NCBI GenBank assembly: GCA_025455895.1
Contig: JALOLQ010000058.1
Span: 1 to 12,320 of the forward strand
From: Solirubrobacteraceae bacterium
Lineage (GTDB): Bacteria; Actinomycetota; Thermoleophilia; Solirubrobacterales; Solirubrobacteraceae
Length of the DNA stretch: 12,320 bases
Direction: 5' to 3'
Part shown: one piece after another, positions 1 to 6,765 of the stretch
How positions within the stretch are numbered: the stretch's first letter is position 1
Layout: the number at the start of each line of letters is the position of its first letter
Translations under genes and position numbers: made by a program
Notes under the pieces: model-generated
The model's database searches: none
The model's input: the letters and a program-made list of their open reading frames with translations, nothing else
What the model was told of the DNA's origin: nothing

Positions 1-774
1 CTGGCCCCCGGGCTCAACGCGCTGAAGACGTTCGACCCGCCGCTGGACGCGCTCGCCGGCCGCGAGATCGCCGGCGTGCGACGCCGCGGCAAGCACCTGA
101 TCGTGGACGTCGGCGAGGACCTCGCGCTGCGCATCCACCTCATGTCGGCCGGGCGGCTGCAGCTCTACGACCGCCGCGCCGGGCCGCGCGACCGGACCTC
201 GCGGCTGCTCGTGCGCCTCGCCGGCGGCGGCGAGCTGCGCCTGCGCGAGTTCGGCACCCGCCAGCGGGCCTGGGTGAAGCTGCTGCCCGCCGAGGCGCTC
301 GACGCCGACCCGGCGCTGGCGGGCCTCGGGCCCGAGGCCTGGCCGGACCCGCCGGACCTGCGCGAGCTGCTCGCGCCGCAGGGCGCGCGCCCGCTCTCGG
401 CGGTGCTGCGCGACCAGCACGTGATCGCCGGCATCGGCCGCTCGTGGGTGGACGAGATCCTCTGGAGCGCACGCCTCTCCCCCTTCCACCGCGCGCGCGA
501 CCTCGGCGCCGAGGAGGCGGCGGCGCTGCGCGAGGCGATGACCGGGCGGCTCGGGGACGCGATCGCCCACTACGAGGACGTCGTGACGCTCCCGATCCCG
601 GACAAGCTCCCGCTGCCGCTGCTCGTCCACCGCCACGAGGGCGAGCCGTGCCCGCGCTGCGGGACGCGGATCGAGGCGATCCACTACGAGGACTACGTGC
701 TCTGCTACTGCCCGCAGGAGCAGACCGGCGGGCGCGTGCTGAAGGACCGGCGGCTCTCGCGGCTGCTGAAGTGA
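1..774 (+). CDS. Fpg/Nei-family DNA glycosylase, N-terminus cut off by window edge
   Basis: Base-excision repair glycosylase/AP lyase of the Fpg/Nei (MutM) family, incomplete at the left edge. The frame is open from base 1 for 257 residues, and about 30 residues are missing, including the N-terminal Pro-Glu that acts as nucleophile in this family. Visible: RRRGKHL (bases 76-96), matching the family's conserved beta-hairpin Lys; HLMSAGRL, equivalent to the HLGMSG loop; a helix-two-turn-helix around IAGIGRSWVDEILW (bases 424-465); and a C-terminal zinc-finger-like segment. Two features are odd. The usual Asn after GIG is Arg (bases 439-441). The finger reads C-x2-C-x16-C-x2-E, with Glu (718-720) where the fourth Cys belongs and an extra Cys at 703-705. 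The fragment ends DRRLSRLLK. Family is confident; substrate (oxidised purine or pyrimidine) cannot be told, and Nei-like is possible. Confidence 0.87.
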   Translation: MAPGLNALKTFDPPLDALAGREIAGVRRRGKHLIVDVGEDLALRIHLMSAGRLQLYDRRAGPRDRTSRLLVRLAGGGELRLREFGTRQRAWVKLLPAEALDADPALAGLGPEAWPDPPDLRELLAPQGARPLSAVLRDQHVIAGIGRSWVDEILWSARLSPFHRARDLGAEEAAALREAMTGRLGDAIAHYEDVVTLPIPDKLPLPLLVHRHEGEPCPRCGTRIEAIHYEDYVLCYCPQEQTGGRVLKDRRLSRLLK

Positions 775-800
775 GTGGGCCGGGGCGGCGGCGTTCCCCG

Positions 801-837
801 TATCGTCGGGCGGCAGCAGCTTCCCCGCACGAAAGGA
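801..837 (+). promoter_or_regulatory. Candidate -10 box and ribosome binding site of the peroxiredoxin gene
   Basis: A -10-like TATCGT lies at 801-806, and GAAAGGA at 831-837 sits 8 bases before the ATG at 846. This is the clearest Shine-Dalgarno sequence in the window, and it stands out because most other starts here have none. No good -35 box is visible. The -10 is a guess from similarity; the ribosome binding site is solid. Confidence 0.5.
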
Positions 838-845
838 CCTGACGC

Positions 846-1307
846 ATGCTCGAGCCCGGCACCGAGGCCCCGGACTTCACGCTCCCGACGCAGGACGGCG
901 ACCCGTTCAAGCTCTCGTCGCTGCGCGGGCGCCCGGTCGTCCTCTACTTCTACCCGAAGGCGAGCACGCCGGGCTGCACGACGCAGGCGTGCGGGGTGCG
1001 CGACAACATCGCCGACTACGAGCGCTCCGGCGCGGCGGTCGTCGGCGTCTCGCCGGACCCGGTGAAGAAGGTCAAGAAGTTCCACGAGGACCAGTCGCTG
1101 AACTTCACGCTGCTCGCCGACGAGGACCACGCGGTCGCCGAGGCCTACGGCGTGTGGGTCGAGAAGTCGATGTACGGGCGCACGTACATGGGCGTCGAGC
1201 GCACGACGTTCGTCATCGACCCCGACGGCGTGATCGAGCACGTGCTCGAGAAGGTCAAGCCCAAGCAGCACGACGCGCAGGTCCTCGGCGCGCTCGCCGG
1301 CGCGTAG
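846..1307 (+). CDS. bcp: Thioredoxin-dependent peroxiredoxin, BCP/PrxQ type
   Basis: A 153-residue cytosolic thiol peroxidase that reduces hydrogen peroxide and organic hydroperoxides and is recycled by thioredoxin. Visible: a thioredoxin-like fold start (APDFTLP, residues 8-14), the active-site stretch YFYPKASTPGCTTQAC with peroxidatic Cys44 and a second Cys49. This five-residue spacing is the E. coli BCP arrangement, an atypical 2-Cys mechanism with an intramolecular disulfide. Later GVSPDPVKKVKKFHE (about 67-81) and the RTTFVIDPDG strand (about 119-128) are also typical. Length is normal for the family. The ATG is supported by a strong ribosome binding site. The gene is separated from the glycosylase by 71 bases and from the antiporter by 39. 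Placement next to a repair glycosylase fits an oxidative-damage theme but is not proof of co-regulation. Confidence 0.95.
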   Translation: MLEPGTEAPDFTLPTQDGDPFKLSSLRGRPVVLYFYPKASTPGCTTQACGVRDNIADYERSGAAVVGVSPDPVKKVKKFHEDQSLNFTLLADEDHAVAEAYGVWVEKSMYGRTYMGVERTTFVIDPDGVIEHVLEKVKPKQHDAQVLGALAGA

Positions 1308-1334
1308 CGGCGCCGCCGGGCCCCCGCGGCCGCG

Positions 1335-1340
1335 TACGCT
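1335..1340 (+). promoter_or_regulatory. Start-proximal -10 box of the antiporter gene
   Basis: TACGCT ends exactly 6 bases before the GTG at 1347. A -10 box at this distance would place the first transcribed base at or next to the start codon, giving a leaderless mRNA. The same layout recurs before several other genes in the window, which is the main support. The intervening GGACGG could instead act as a weak ribosome binding site. Confidence 0.5.
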
Positions 1341-1346
1341 GGACGG

Positions 1347-2582
1347 GTGCTCGACGTCCTGCCGATGCCCCTCGCCGCCGCCGGCGAGGCCGCCGAGGTC
1401 CTCTTCGACCTGTTCCTCGTCCTGCTGGCGGCGAAGGCCGGCGACGAGATCTTCAAGCGGATCGGGCAGCCCACCGTCGTCGGCGAGATCCTCGCGGGCG
1501 TGATCGTCGGGCCGTCGGTGCTCGGGATCGTGGACCTCGGCGAGACGCTCGAGGTGTTCGCCGAGATCGGCGTGATCCTGCTGCTGTTCTGGGTCGGGCT
1601 CGAGACGCGCTTCTCGGACCTGCGCGCGGTGGGCGCGGTCGCGGGCCTCGTGGCGATGCTCGGCGTCGTCTTCCCGTTCGCGGGCGGCGTCACGCTCGGC
1701 GTGCTGCGCGACGAGCCGACCGCGACGATGATCTTCCTCGCCGCCGCGCTCGTCGCCACGAGCGTCGGGATCACCTCGGCGGTGCTGACCGAGTTCGGCG
1801 CCGTGAAGACGCGGCCCGGGCGCACGATCCTCGGCGCCGCGGTGGTGGACGACATCCTCGCGATCCTCGTGCTCGCGGTCGCCGTCGGGATCGCCCAGGA
1901 GGGCAGCGTCGACGTCGGCGGGATCGCCCTCACGGCGGGGCTCGCGGTGGCGTTCGTCGCGTTCGTCGCGCTCGGCGGCGGGGCGCTGCTCAGCCGGCGG
2001 CCGCAGATCCTCACGGCGCCGCACTTCGCCGATTCGCCGCTGCTCCCGGCCGTGCTGCTGTGCTTCGGCCTCGCGGTGGTCGCCGGGAAGATCGGCCTCG
2101 CCGGGATCATCGGCGCGTTCCTGGCGGGCATGGTGATCGCCGAGTCCAGCGAGCGCGAGAACGTGGAGAACGAGGTCGGGGTGCTCTACGCGTTCTTCCC
2201 GCCGTTCTTCTTCGCCTCGATCGGCATCCAGCTCGACCTCGGCGCGCTCACCGACCTGGACTCGCTGACCCTCGTGCTGGGGATCACCGCGCTCGCGGTC
2301 GTCACGAAGCTCGTCGGCGGCTACCTCGGGGCGCGGCGGGCGCTCGGGCACCGCGACGCGCTCGTGGTCGGCGTCGGCATGGTGCCCCGCGGCGAGGTCG
2401 GGATCATCGTGGCGAGCGTCGGCGCGGCCGAGGGCGTGATCGGCGACGACCTCTTCGGGGTGATCGTCGCCATGGCCGTCCTCACCACGCTGATCGTGCC
2501 GCCGGTGCTGCGGCGCCTGCTCGACGGGCGGCCGGACATCGACGTCGAGCACCTCGGGCGTCCGGGGATGCAGAACCCGTGA
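1347..2582 (+). CDS. CPA2-family cation/proton antiporter, NapA-like, no regulatory domain
   Basis: A 411-residue inner-membrane Na+(K+)/H+ exchanger of the CPA2 superfamily with roughly 12-13 hydrophobic segments. Visible motifs: QPTVVGEILAGVIVGPS (residues 41-57); the ion-binding pair Asp168-Asp169 in GAAVVDDILA; ILLLFWVGLE (about 77-86); AGIIGAFLAGMVIAESS (about 252-268); Lys321 in VVTKLVGG; and GMVPRGEVG (344-352). In NapA/NhaA-type proteins the Asp-Asp pair plus the membrane Lys marks electrogenic exchange, whereas KefB/C have Gln-Asp. So electrogenic Na+/H+ exchange is the best guess rather than glutathione-gated K+ efflux. There is no TrkA-N/RCK domain: the protein ends about 20 residues after the last helix. 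The GTG start is chosen because a -10 box lies 6 bases upstream. The stop overlaps the next start by 4 bases (GTGA). Confidence 0.9.
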   Translation: MLDVLPMPLAAAGEAAEVLFDLFLVLLAAKAGDEIFKRIGQPTVVGEILAGVIVGPSVLGIVDLGETLEVFAEIGVILLLFWVGLETRFSDLRAVGAVAGLVAMLGVVFPFAGGVTLGVLRDEPTATMIFLAAALVATSVGITSAVLTEFGAVKTRPGRTILGAAVVDDILAILVLAVAVGIAQEGSVDVGGIALTAGLAVAFVAFVALGGGALLSRRPQILTAPHFADSPLLPAVLLCFGLAVVAGKIGLAGIIGAFLAGMVIAESSERENVENEVGVLYAFFPPFFFASIGIQLDLGALTDLDSLTLVLGITALAVVTKLVGGYLGARRALGHRDALVVGVGMVPRGEVGIIVASVGAAEGVIGDDLFGVIVAMAVLTTLIVPPVLRRLLDGRPDIDVEHLGRPGMQNP

Positions 2583-3289
2583 GCGCCGCCGCCGCGGGCG
2601 TCGTCTTCGACAACGACGGCCTGACGCTCGACAGCGAGATCGTCTGGACGCGGGCCGAGGTGGTGCTGTTCGCGCGGCGCGGGCGCACGTTCACCCACGA
2701 GCACAAGCTCGCGCTCGTCGGCAACGCCGGCCCGGTCGCGGCCGCGAAGCTCGAGGCGATGCTCGAGGCGCCCGCGGGCACCGGCGCGGCGATCCTCGCC
2801 GAGCTGAACGACCTCGTCGAGATCGAGCTCGAGCGCGGCTGCGAGCCGATGCCGGGCGCGCGCGAGCTGCTGGCGGCGCTGCGCGCGGAGCGGCGGCCGA
2901 TCGCGCTGTGCTCCAACTCGCCGCGGCGGCTCGTGGACGCGGCGCTGCGCAGCGCCGGGATGGCCGAGGTGTTCGACGTCGTCGTCGGCGGCGACGATGT
3001 CCCGCGCGGCAAGCCCGCGCCCGACCCCTACCTCGCCGCGGTCGCCGGCCTCGGGCTCGCGCCCGCGGCCTGCACGGCGCTCGAGGACTCGCCCACCGGC
3101 GTCGCCAGCGCGAAGGCGGCGGGGCTGCGCGTGCTCGGCGTGCCCTCGGTCCCCGGCGTCGACCTCGCCGGCGTGGCCGACGCGGTGCACCCGTCGCTCG
3201 AGGACCCGCGCCTGTGGGCGGCCCTCGGGCTGGGTCAGGCGTCGGCGGGCGCCGGGGCGGAGGCGGGCGCGGGCCCGGCCGCCGGGTGA
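2579..3289 (+). CDS. HAD-superfamily phosphatase/phosphomutase-like hydrolase
   Basis: A 236-residue cytosolic HAD hydrolase of subfamily I, the group that holds beta-phosphoglucomutases and sugar or 2-deoxyglucose-6-phosphate phosphatases. All four motifs are present: motif I FDNDGLTLDSE with nucleophile Asp11 and acid/base Asp13; motif II ALCSNS with Ser112; motif III Lys145 in RGKPAPDPYL; motif IV ALEDSPTGVASAKAAGL with Glu169-Asp170. A helical cap lies between motifs I and II (about residues 22-90). The GTG start overlaps the antiporter stop (GTGA at 2579-2582), so translation is probably coupled. The last 20 or so residues are a Gly/Ala/Pro-rich tail that overlaps the opposite-strand gene. 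The substrate cannot be read from sequence. Confidence 0.88.
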   Translation: MSAAAAGVVFDNDGLTLDSEIVWTRAEVVLFARRGRTFTHEHKLALVGNAGPVAAAKLEAMLEAPAGTGAAILAELNDLVEIELERGCEPMPGARELLAALRAERRPIALCSNSPRRLVDAALRSAGMAEVFDVVVGGDDVPRGKPAPDPYLAAVAGLGLAPAACTALEDSPTGVASAKAAGLRVLGVPSVPGVDLAGVADAVHPSLEDPRLWAALGLGQASAGAGAEAGAGPAAG

Positions 3290-4362
3290 CGGCGGCGGAA
3301 GACGATCCAGCCCACCCCGCCGAACGGGATCGGCAGCCAGTAGGAGAAGAGCCGGTAGGCGAGCGTCGCGAGCACGGCGTCGCCGCCGGCGACGCCCGCG
3401 CACGCCAGGGTGCCGGTGAGGCCCGCCTCGACGAACCCCAGGCCGCCCGGCGTGATCGGGATCTGCGCGAGCAGCTGGGCGGTGAAGTACGCGAGCAGCA
3501 GCAGCGACAGCGACGGATCGGCGCCGACCGCCTCGACGGCGACCGCGAGCACCGCGAAGTCCAGCAGCCACTTGCCCAGGGAGGCGGCGAGCGCGCGCTT
3601 CCAGCGCTCGCCGACGACCGAGACGATCAGGTCGCGCTCGGCGACGAGCCGCTCCGGCAGCCCGCGCATCGGCGCGCGGCTCGCGCGCAGCCGGTTGCGG
3701 ATCCGCTGGGCGCGGTCGCCGACCCAGCGCAGCGGGCGGTCGGTGACGACGAGCACGATCCCGCCGGCGACGAGCGCCAGCAGGATCATCAGCGTCCACA
3801 GCAGGATCGCCTGCGTGGTGTCGTCGACCGCGCCGTCGAGGATCGCCGGGACGGCGAGCACCGGCAGGCCGAGCAGCACGCCGAAGGTCAGGAGGTTCGC
3901 GGCGGTGAGGCCGGTCGCGGTCGACGCGCGCGGGCTGCCCGATTCGGTGAGCATCTTGTACTGGAGCGCCGCGGCGGCGGCGCCGCCGCCGGGGACGATC
4001 CGCCCGAGCGCGTTGCCGGCCAGCTGCGAGGTGATGATCTCCCGCCACGGCGTGCTGCGGATCGAGATCCACTGCACCGCCCACAGGCAGGCGAAGCTCG
4101 CGGCCTCGAGCGCGAACATCAGCGGGAACCACCACCAGCCGATCGTCGCCAGCCGCGGGGCGGACGAGAACACCTCCACGAGCCCGGGGCCGAGCACGTA
4201 GAGGCTCAGGAGGACGAGCGTCAGCAGCACGACGATCCGGACGATCTGGCGGCGGGTGCGCCCGCCGGCCTGCGCCGCCTCGGCCTCGAAGGCGAGCTCC
4301 TCGCGCTCGACCTCCGCGGGCGGGACGGGCGCGACGGGGCGCTGCGTGCGCGGCTGGGCCAC
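3235..4362 (-). CDS. LPG_synthase_TM (UPF0104) flippase-like membrane protein, copy 1
   Basis: A 375-residue integral membrane protein of the family formed by the transmembrane half of MprF (lysylphosphatidylglycerol synthase). The aminoacyl-transferase half is absent, so it cannot be called a lipid aminoacylase; a lipid flippase-like or envelope role is inference. Visible: a charged cytosolic N-terminus (about 1-40), about 8 hydrophobic segments, the NALGRIVPGGG motif (117-127) and the hallmark IPITPGGLGFVE (301-312). The GTG at 4362 is chosen because TACCGT lies 6 bases upstream; a GTG at 4380 would precede that box. It lies 44 bases downstream of purT on the same strand and may be partly cotranscribed. 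The C-terminal tail (Ala/Pro repeats after FRRRH) overlaps the convergent HAD gene by 55 bases. A second family member lies on the other side of purT. Confidence 0.87.
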   Translation of the reverse strand: MAQPRTQRPVAPVPPAEVEREELAFEAEAAQAGGRTRRQIVRIVVLLTLVLLSLYVLGPGLVEVFSSAPRLATIGWWWFPLMFALEAASFACLWAVQWISIRSTPWREIITSQLAGNALGRIVPGGGAAAAALQYKMLTESGSPRASTATGLTAANLLTFGVLLGLPVLAVPAILDGAVDDTTQAILLWTLMILLALVAGGIVLVVTDRPLRWVGDRAQRIRNRLRASRAPMRGLPERLVAERDLIVSVVGERWKRALAASLGKWLLDFAVLAVAVEAVGADPSLSLLLLAYFTAQLLAQIPITPGGLGFVEAGLTGTLACAGVAGGDAVLATLAYRLFSYWLPIPFGGVGWIVFRRRHPAAGPAPASAPAPADA

Positions 4363-4368
4363 GGCCGG

Positions 4369-4374
4369 ACGGTA
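4369..4374 (-). promoter_or_regulatory. Start-proximal -10 box of LPG_synthase_TM copy 1
   Basis: On the minus strand TACCGT is followed by 6 bases and the GTG at 4362. This is the same leaderless-type arrangement seen at 1335 and 5644. It suggests the gene has its own promoter inside the 44-base gap after purT, in addition to any read-through. Confidence 0.45.
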
Positions 4375-4406
4375 GCCCACGGCCCGGCGCGGACGGCGCG
4401 GGGTGT

Positions 4407-5603
4407 TCAGCTCACGCGCAGCGCGGCCGCGGCGGCGCGCGCCCGTGCCCGCGCGGCGTCGAGGTCGGCGCCGCTCGCCAGCGCGACGCCCATGCGCCGG
4501 TTCGGGCGTGCGTCCGGCTTGCCGAAGAGCCGCACCTGGACGTCGTCGCCGACCGCGAGCGCGGCGGCGAGGCCCTCGACGCGCGGGGCGTCGCCGGTCT
4601 CGGCGGCGAGCAGGACCCCCGGCGCCAGCAGCGGAACCTCGCCGGCCGGGACCGCCAGCCCGAGGATCGCCCGCACGTGCAGCGCGAACTCCGAGAGCGC
4701 CTGGGTGGCCATCGTGACCATGCCGGTGTCGTGCGGGCGCGGGGAGACCTCGCTGAAGAGCACCTCGTCCCCGCGCACGAACAGCTCGACGCCGAAGATG
4801 CCGGTGCCGCCGAGCGCCTCGGTGACGACGCTCGCCACCTGGACCGCGCGCTCGCGGGCGGCGGCGGACATCGGCTGCGGCTGCCAGCTCTCGCGGTAGT
4901 CGCCGTCCACCTGGACGTGGCCGATCGGCGCGCAGAACGACGTGCCGCCGGCGTGGCGCACGGTGAGCAGCGTGATCTCGTAGTCGAAGTCGACGAAGCC
5001 CTCGGCGATCACGCGGCCCGCGCCGACGCGCCCGCCCTCCTGGGCGTAGGCCCACGCGGCGTCGCTGCCGGCGGGCTCGCGCACGACCGACTGGCCCTTG
5101 CCGCTCGAGGACATCACGGGCTTGACGACGCACGGCGTGCCGAGCGCGTCGACCGCGGCCCGCAGCTCCTCGGCGCTGTCGCAGAAGCGGTAGGGCGAGG
5201 TCGGCACGCCGAGCTCCTCGGCGGCCAGGCGGCGGATGCCCTCGCGGTCCATCGTGAGCCGCGCGGCGCGGGCGGTGGGCACGACGCGCAGCCCGTCGGC
5301 CTCGAGCCGCTCGAGCTCCGGCGTGGCGATCGCCTCGATCTCCGGGACGACGAGCAGCTCCGCACACGGCCGCGCGCGCTCGGCCTCGAGCACCTCCCGC
5401 AGCGCGGCCGGGTCGCTCATGTCGACGACGATCGCGCGGTCGGCGACCTGCATCGCCGGCGCACCCGCGTAGCGGTCCACGGCGACGACCTCGCAGCCCA
5501 GGCGCTTGGCCTCGAGCACGACCTCGCGGCCCAGCTCGCCGGAGCCCAGCAGGACGAGCCGCACGGCGTCCGGCGTGCCCGGTGTTCCGATCACGATCCC
5601 CAT
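4407..5603 (-). CDS. purT: Formate-dependent phosphoribosylglycinamide formyltransferase (GAR transformylase 2)
   Basis: A 398-residue ATP-grasp enzyme of de novo purine synthesis. It makes formyl-GAR from GAR, formate and ATP through a formyl phosphate intermediate, replacing the folate-dependent PurN step. It matches E. coli PurT (392 residues) end to end as I remember it: LLGSGELGREV (18-28), AVDRYAGAPAM (41-51), VVPEIEAIAT (85-94) with the GAR-contacting Glu88, LTMDREGIRRLAAEELG (116-132), KPVMSSSGKGQS (161-172, ATP lid), ITLLTV, DGDYRESWQPQ (233-243), GIFGVELF (268-275), FSEVSPRPHDTGMVT (283-297) and RLFGKP (358-363). The start ATG lies 11 bases behind a TATGCT box. Divergent to LPG_synthase_TM copy 2 (53 bases apart) and upstream of copy 1. 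No other purine gene is nearby, as is common for purT. Confidence 0.97.
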   Translation of the reverse strand: MGIVIGTPGTPDAVRLVLLGSGELGREVVLEAKRLGCEVVAVDRYAGAPAMQVADRAIVVDMSDPAALREVLEAERARPCAELLVVPEIEAIATPELERLEADGLRVVPTARAARLTMDREGIRRLAAEELGVPTSPYRFCDSAEELRAAVDALGTPCVVKPVMSSSGKGQSVVREPAGSDAAWAYAQEGGRVGAGRVIAEGFVDFDYEITLLTVRHAGGTSFCAPIGHVQVDGDYRESWQPQPMSAAARERAVQVASVVTEALGGTGIFGVELFVRGDEVLFSEVSPRPHDTGMVTMATQALSEFALHVRAILGLAVPAGEVPLLAPGVLLAAETGDAPRVEGLAAALAVGDDVQVRLFGKPDARPNRRMGVALASGADLDAARARARAAAAALRVS

Positions 5604-5614
5604 GGCGGCGCCGG

Positions 5615-5620
5615 AGCATA
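5615..5620 (-). promoter_or_regulatory. -10 box of purT
   Basis: On the minus strand TATGCT is followed by 11 bases and the ATG at 5603. The predicted transcript would carry only about 4-5 leader bases. No purine riboswitch or PurR-like operator is visible in the 53-base divergent gap. No clear -35 box is visible. Confidence 0.5.
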
Positions 5621-5643
5621 GCCGGGCGCCGGGCGCGCGGCCG

Positions 5644-5649
5644 TACCCT
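5644..5649 (+). promoter_or_regulatory. Start-proximal -10 box of LPG_synthase_TM copy 2
   Basis: TACCCT is followed by 7 bases and a GTG at 5657. The box decides the start: longer readings from 5582 would run back across purT's promoter and start codon. It lies 24 bases from the divergent purT box. Confidence 0.5.
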
Positions 5650-5656
5650 TGCGCCC

Positions 5657-6643
5657 GTGGCGCTCGCCTCGATCTTCGACGGCGCGGGGACCTTCCTCGA
5701 CGCCGTCCAGAGCTTCTTCGACAGCCTCGCCCGGGTCGAGCTGCTGCCGCTGCTCGCCGGGATGGCGCTGTTCGTCTGCTACCTGTCGATGCGCGCGCTG
5801 GCGCTGCGCAACACGCTGCGGGCCGCCTACCCGGAGGCGGAGATCCAGTACCGGCGGATCTGGGGCGCGTACATCGCCGCCTACGGGTTCAACAACGTCG
5901 TGCCCGCCCGCGGCGGGGACGTGATCAAGCTGTTCCTCGTCAAGACGTCGGTGCCCGGCTCGCGCTACCCCGCGGTGATCGCCGCGTTCGCCGTCGAGCA
6001 GATCTTCGACGCGACGATCGCGATCCCGGTGCTGCTGTTCGCGTTCACCCAGGGCGTCTTCCCCAAGCCGCCGGACTTCGCCTCGCTGGAAGCGTTCGAC
6101 CTCTCGTTCCTGGCGGCGAACCCGCAGCTGACGCTGTTCCTCATCACCGCGATCGCGGTCGGGCTGCTCGCGCTGTTCGCGTTCCTCTCGCGGCGCGTGG
6201 CGGCGTTCTGGAAGACGGTGCGCCAGGGCTTCACGATCCTCTTCGACCGCCACCGCTACGTGCGCGAGGTGTGGCTCGTGCAGTTCGGCGGCTGGCTGCT
6301 GCGCTGCACGGCGTTCTGGTTCCTGCTCGAGGCGTTCGGCGTCGGCGGCTCGGTCGAGAACGTGCTGCTCGTGCTCGGCGTGAACGCCGTCGCCGCGGTC
6401 GTCCCGTTCACCCCCGGCGGGGCGGGCGTCCAGCAGGCGCTGCTCGTGAAGGTCTTCGCCGGGAAGGCGACCGGCGCCACGGTGGCGGCCTACTCGGTCG
6501 GCCAGCAGGTCGCGATCGGCGCCGTGTCGCTCGGCGTCGGCTTCTTCGGCCTCTTCACCGTCTTCGGCTTCCGCTCGTTCGGCGACGTCATGCGCGAGGG
6601 CCGCGCCCACCGCGAGGCCGAGAAGGCCGCCGACGCCGCGTAG
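5657..6643 (+). CDS. LPG_synthase_TM (UPF0104) flippase-like membrane protein, copy 2
   Basis: A 328-residue multi-pass membrane protein of the same MprF-transmembrane family as the gene at 3235-4362, also without an aminoacyl-transferase domain. Visible: about 7-8 hydrophobic segments (for example 30-52, 104-131, 158-178, 236-255, 285-305), the family motif NNVVPARGGDVIKLFL (79-94), and VVPFTPGGAGVQQALL (248-263). The latter is the PxTPGG hallmark with Gln-Gln where copy 1 has Val-Glu. The C-terminus is charged and cytosolic (REGRAHREAEKA). The GTG start at 5657 is chosen from the -10 box 7 bases upstream; an in-frame ATG at 5582 lies inside purT and is unlikely. A role in moving or exposing a polyprenyl- or phospho-lipid in the envelope is inference from relatives. 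The two copies differ widely, so a recent duplication is not supported. Confidence 0.87.
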   Translation: MALASIFDGAGTFLDAVQSFFDSLARVELLPLLAGMALFVCYLSMRALALRNTLRAAYPEAEIQYRRIWGAYIAAYGFNNVVPARGGDVIKLFLVKTSVPGSRYPAVIAAFAVEQIFDATIAIPVLLFAFTQGVFPKPPDFASLEAFDLSFLAANPQLTLFLITAIAVGLLALFAFLSRRVAAFWKTVRQGFTILFDRHRYVREVWLVQFGGWLLRCTAFWFLLEAFGVGGSVENVLLVLGVNAVAAVVPFTPGGAGVQQALLVKVFAGKATGATVAAYSVGQQVAIGAVSLGVGFFGLFTVFGFRSFGDVMREGRAHREAEKAADAA

Positions 6644-6687
6644 CCGAAGCAAGCCCACCAGGGCGCTGACCGTGGATCGCGGATGGA

Positions 6688-6748
6688 TGACGCCAAACGA
6701 TGCCGCGCGCAAGTGCTCCGCACGGCGCGCGGCCATCGGGTGGCGTCA
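6688..6748. terminator. Long imperfect palindrome at a convergent junction, probable bidirectional terminator
   Basis: The 122-base gap between two converging genes holds a 61-base hairpin with 25 base pairs. TGACGCCA (6688-6695) pairs with TGGCGTCA (6741-6748). Then comes a 2x2 internal loop (AA/GG), CGAT (6698-6701) with ATCG (6735-6738), a bulged C at 6734, GCCGCGCGC (6702-6710) with GCGCGCGGC (6725-6733), a small internal loop, and GTGC (6713-6716) with GCAC (6720-6723) closing a TCC loop. It starts 44 bases after the plus-strand stop and ends 17 bases from the minus-strand stop. There is no T tract on either side. Termination is the simplest reading; a REP-like or mobile palindromic repeat is the alternative. 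Confidence 0.6.
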
Positions 6749-6765
6749 GGCGCCGCGAGACGCGG

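Noticed and set aside
781..800. CGGGG...CCCCG as a terminator after the glycosylase gene
   Set aside because: Only 5 pairs with a 10-base loop and no T tract. In such GC-rich DNA this is expected by chance.
1307..1334. GCGGCGCCGC and GCGGCCGC palindromes after the peroxiredoxin gene
   Set aside because: They are short self-complementary GC strings without a loop, common at this base composition. No terminator or operator can be supported.
705..2552. 615-codon open frame on the minus strand opposite the peroxiredoxin and antiporter
   Set aside because: It is a His/Asp/Arg-rich antisense shadow created by GC-rich third codon positions. The plus-strand genes have clear family motifs and this frame has none.
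2321..4135. 604-codon minus-strand open frame over the HAD and first membrane gene
   Set aside because: Overlaps two well-supported genes out of frame. The protein is Arg/Ala/Asp-rich without motifs.
5582..5656. Longer N-terminus for LPG_synthase_TM copy 2 starting at ATG 5582
   Set aside because: It would overlap purT's start and both promoters, and the extra residues are an Arg-rich shadow. GTG 5657 with the box at 5644 is better.
3235..6643. MprF-type lipid lysinylation system
   Set aside because: Both genes have only the transmembrane family; no aminoacyl-transferase domain or tRNA-dependent partner is present in the window.
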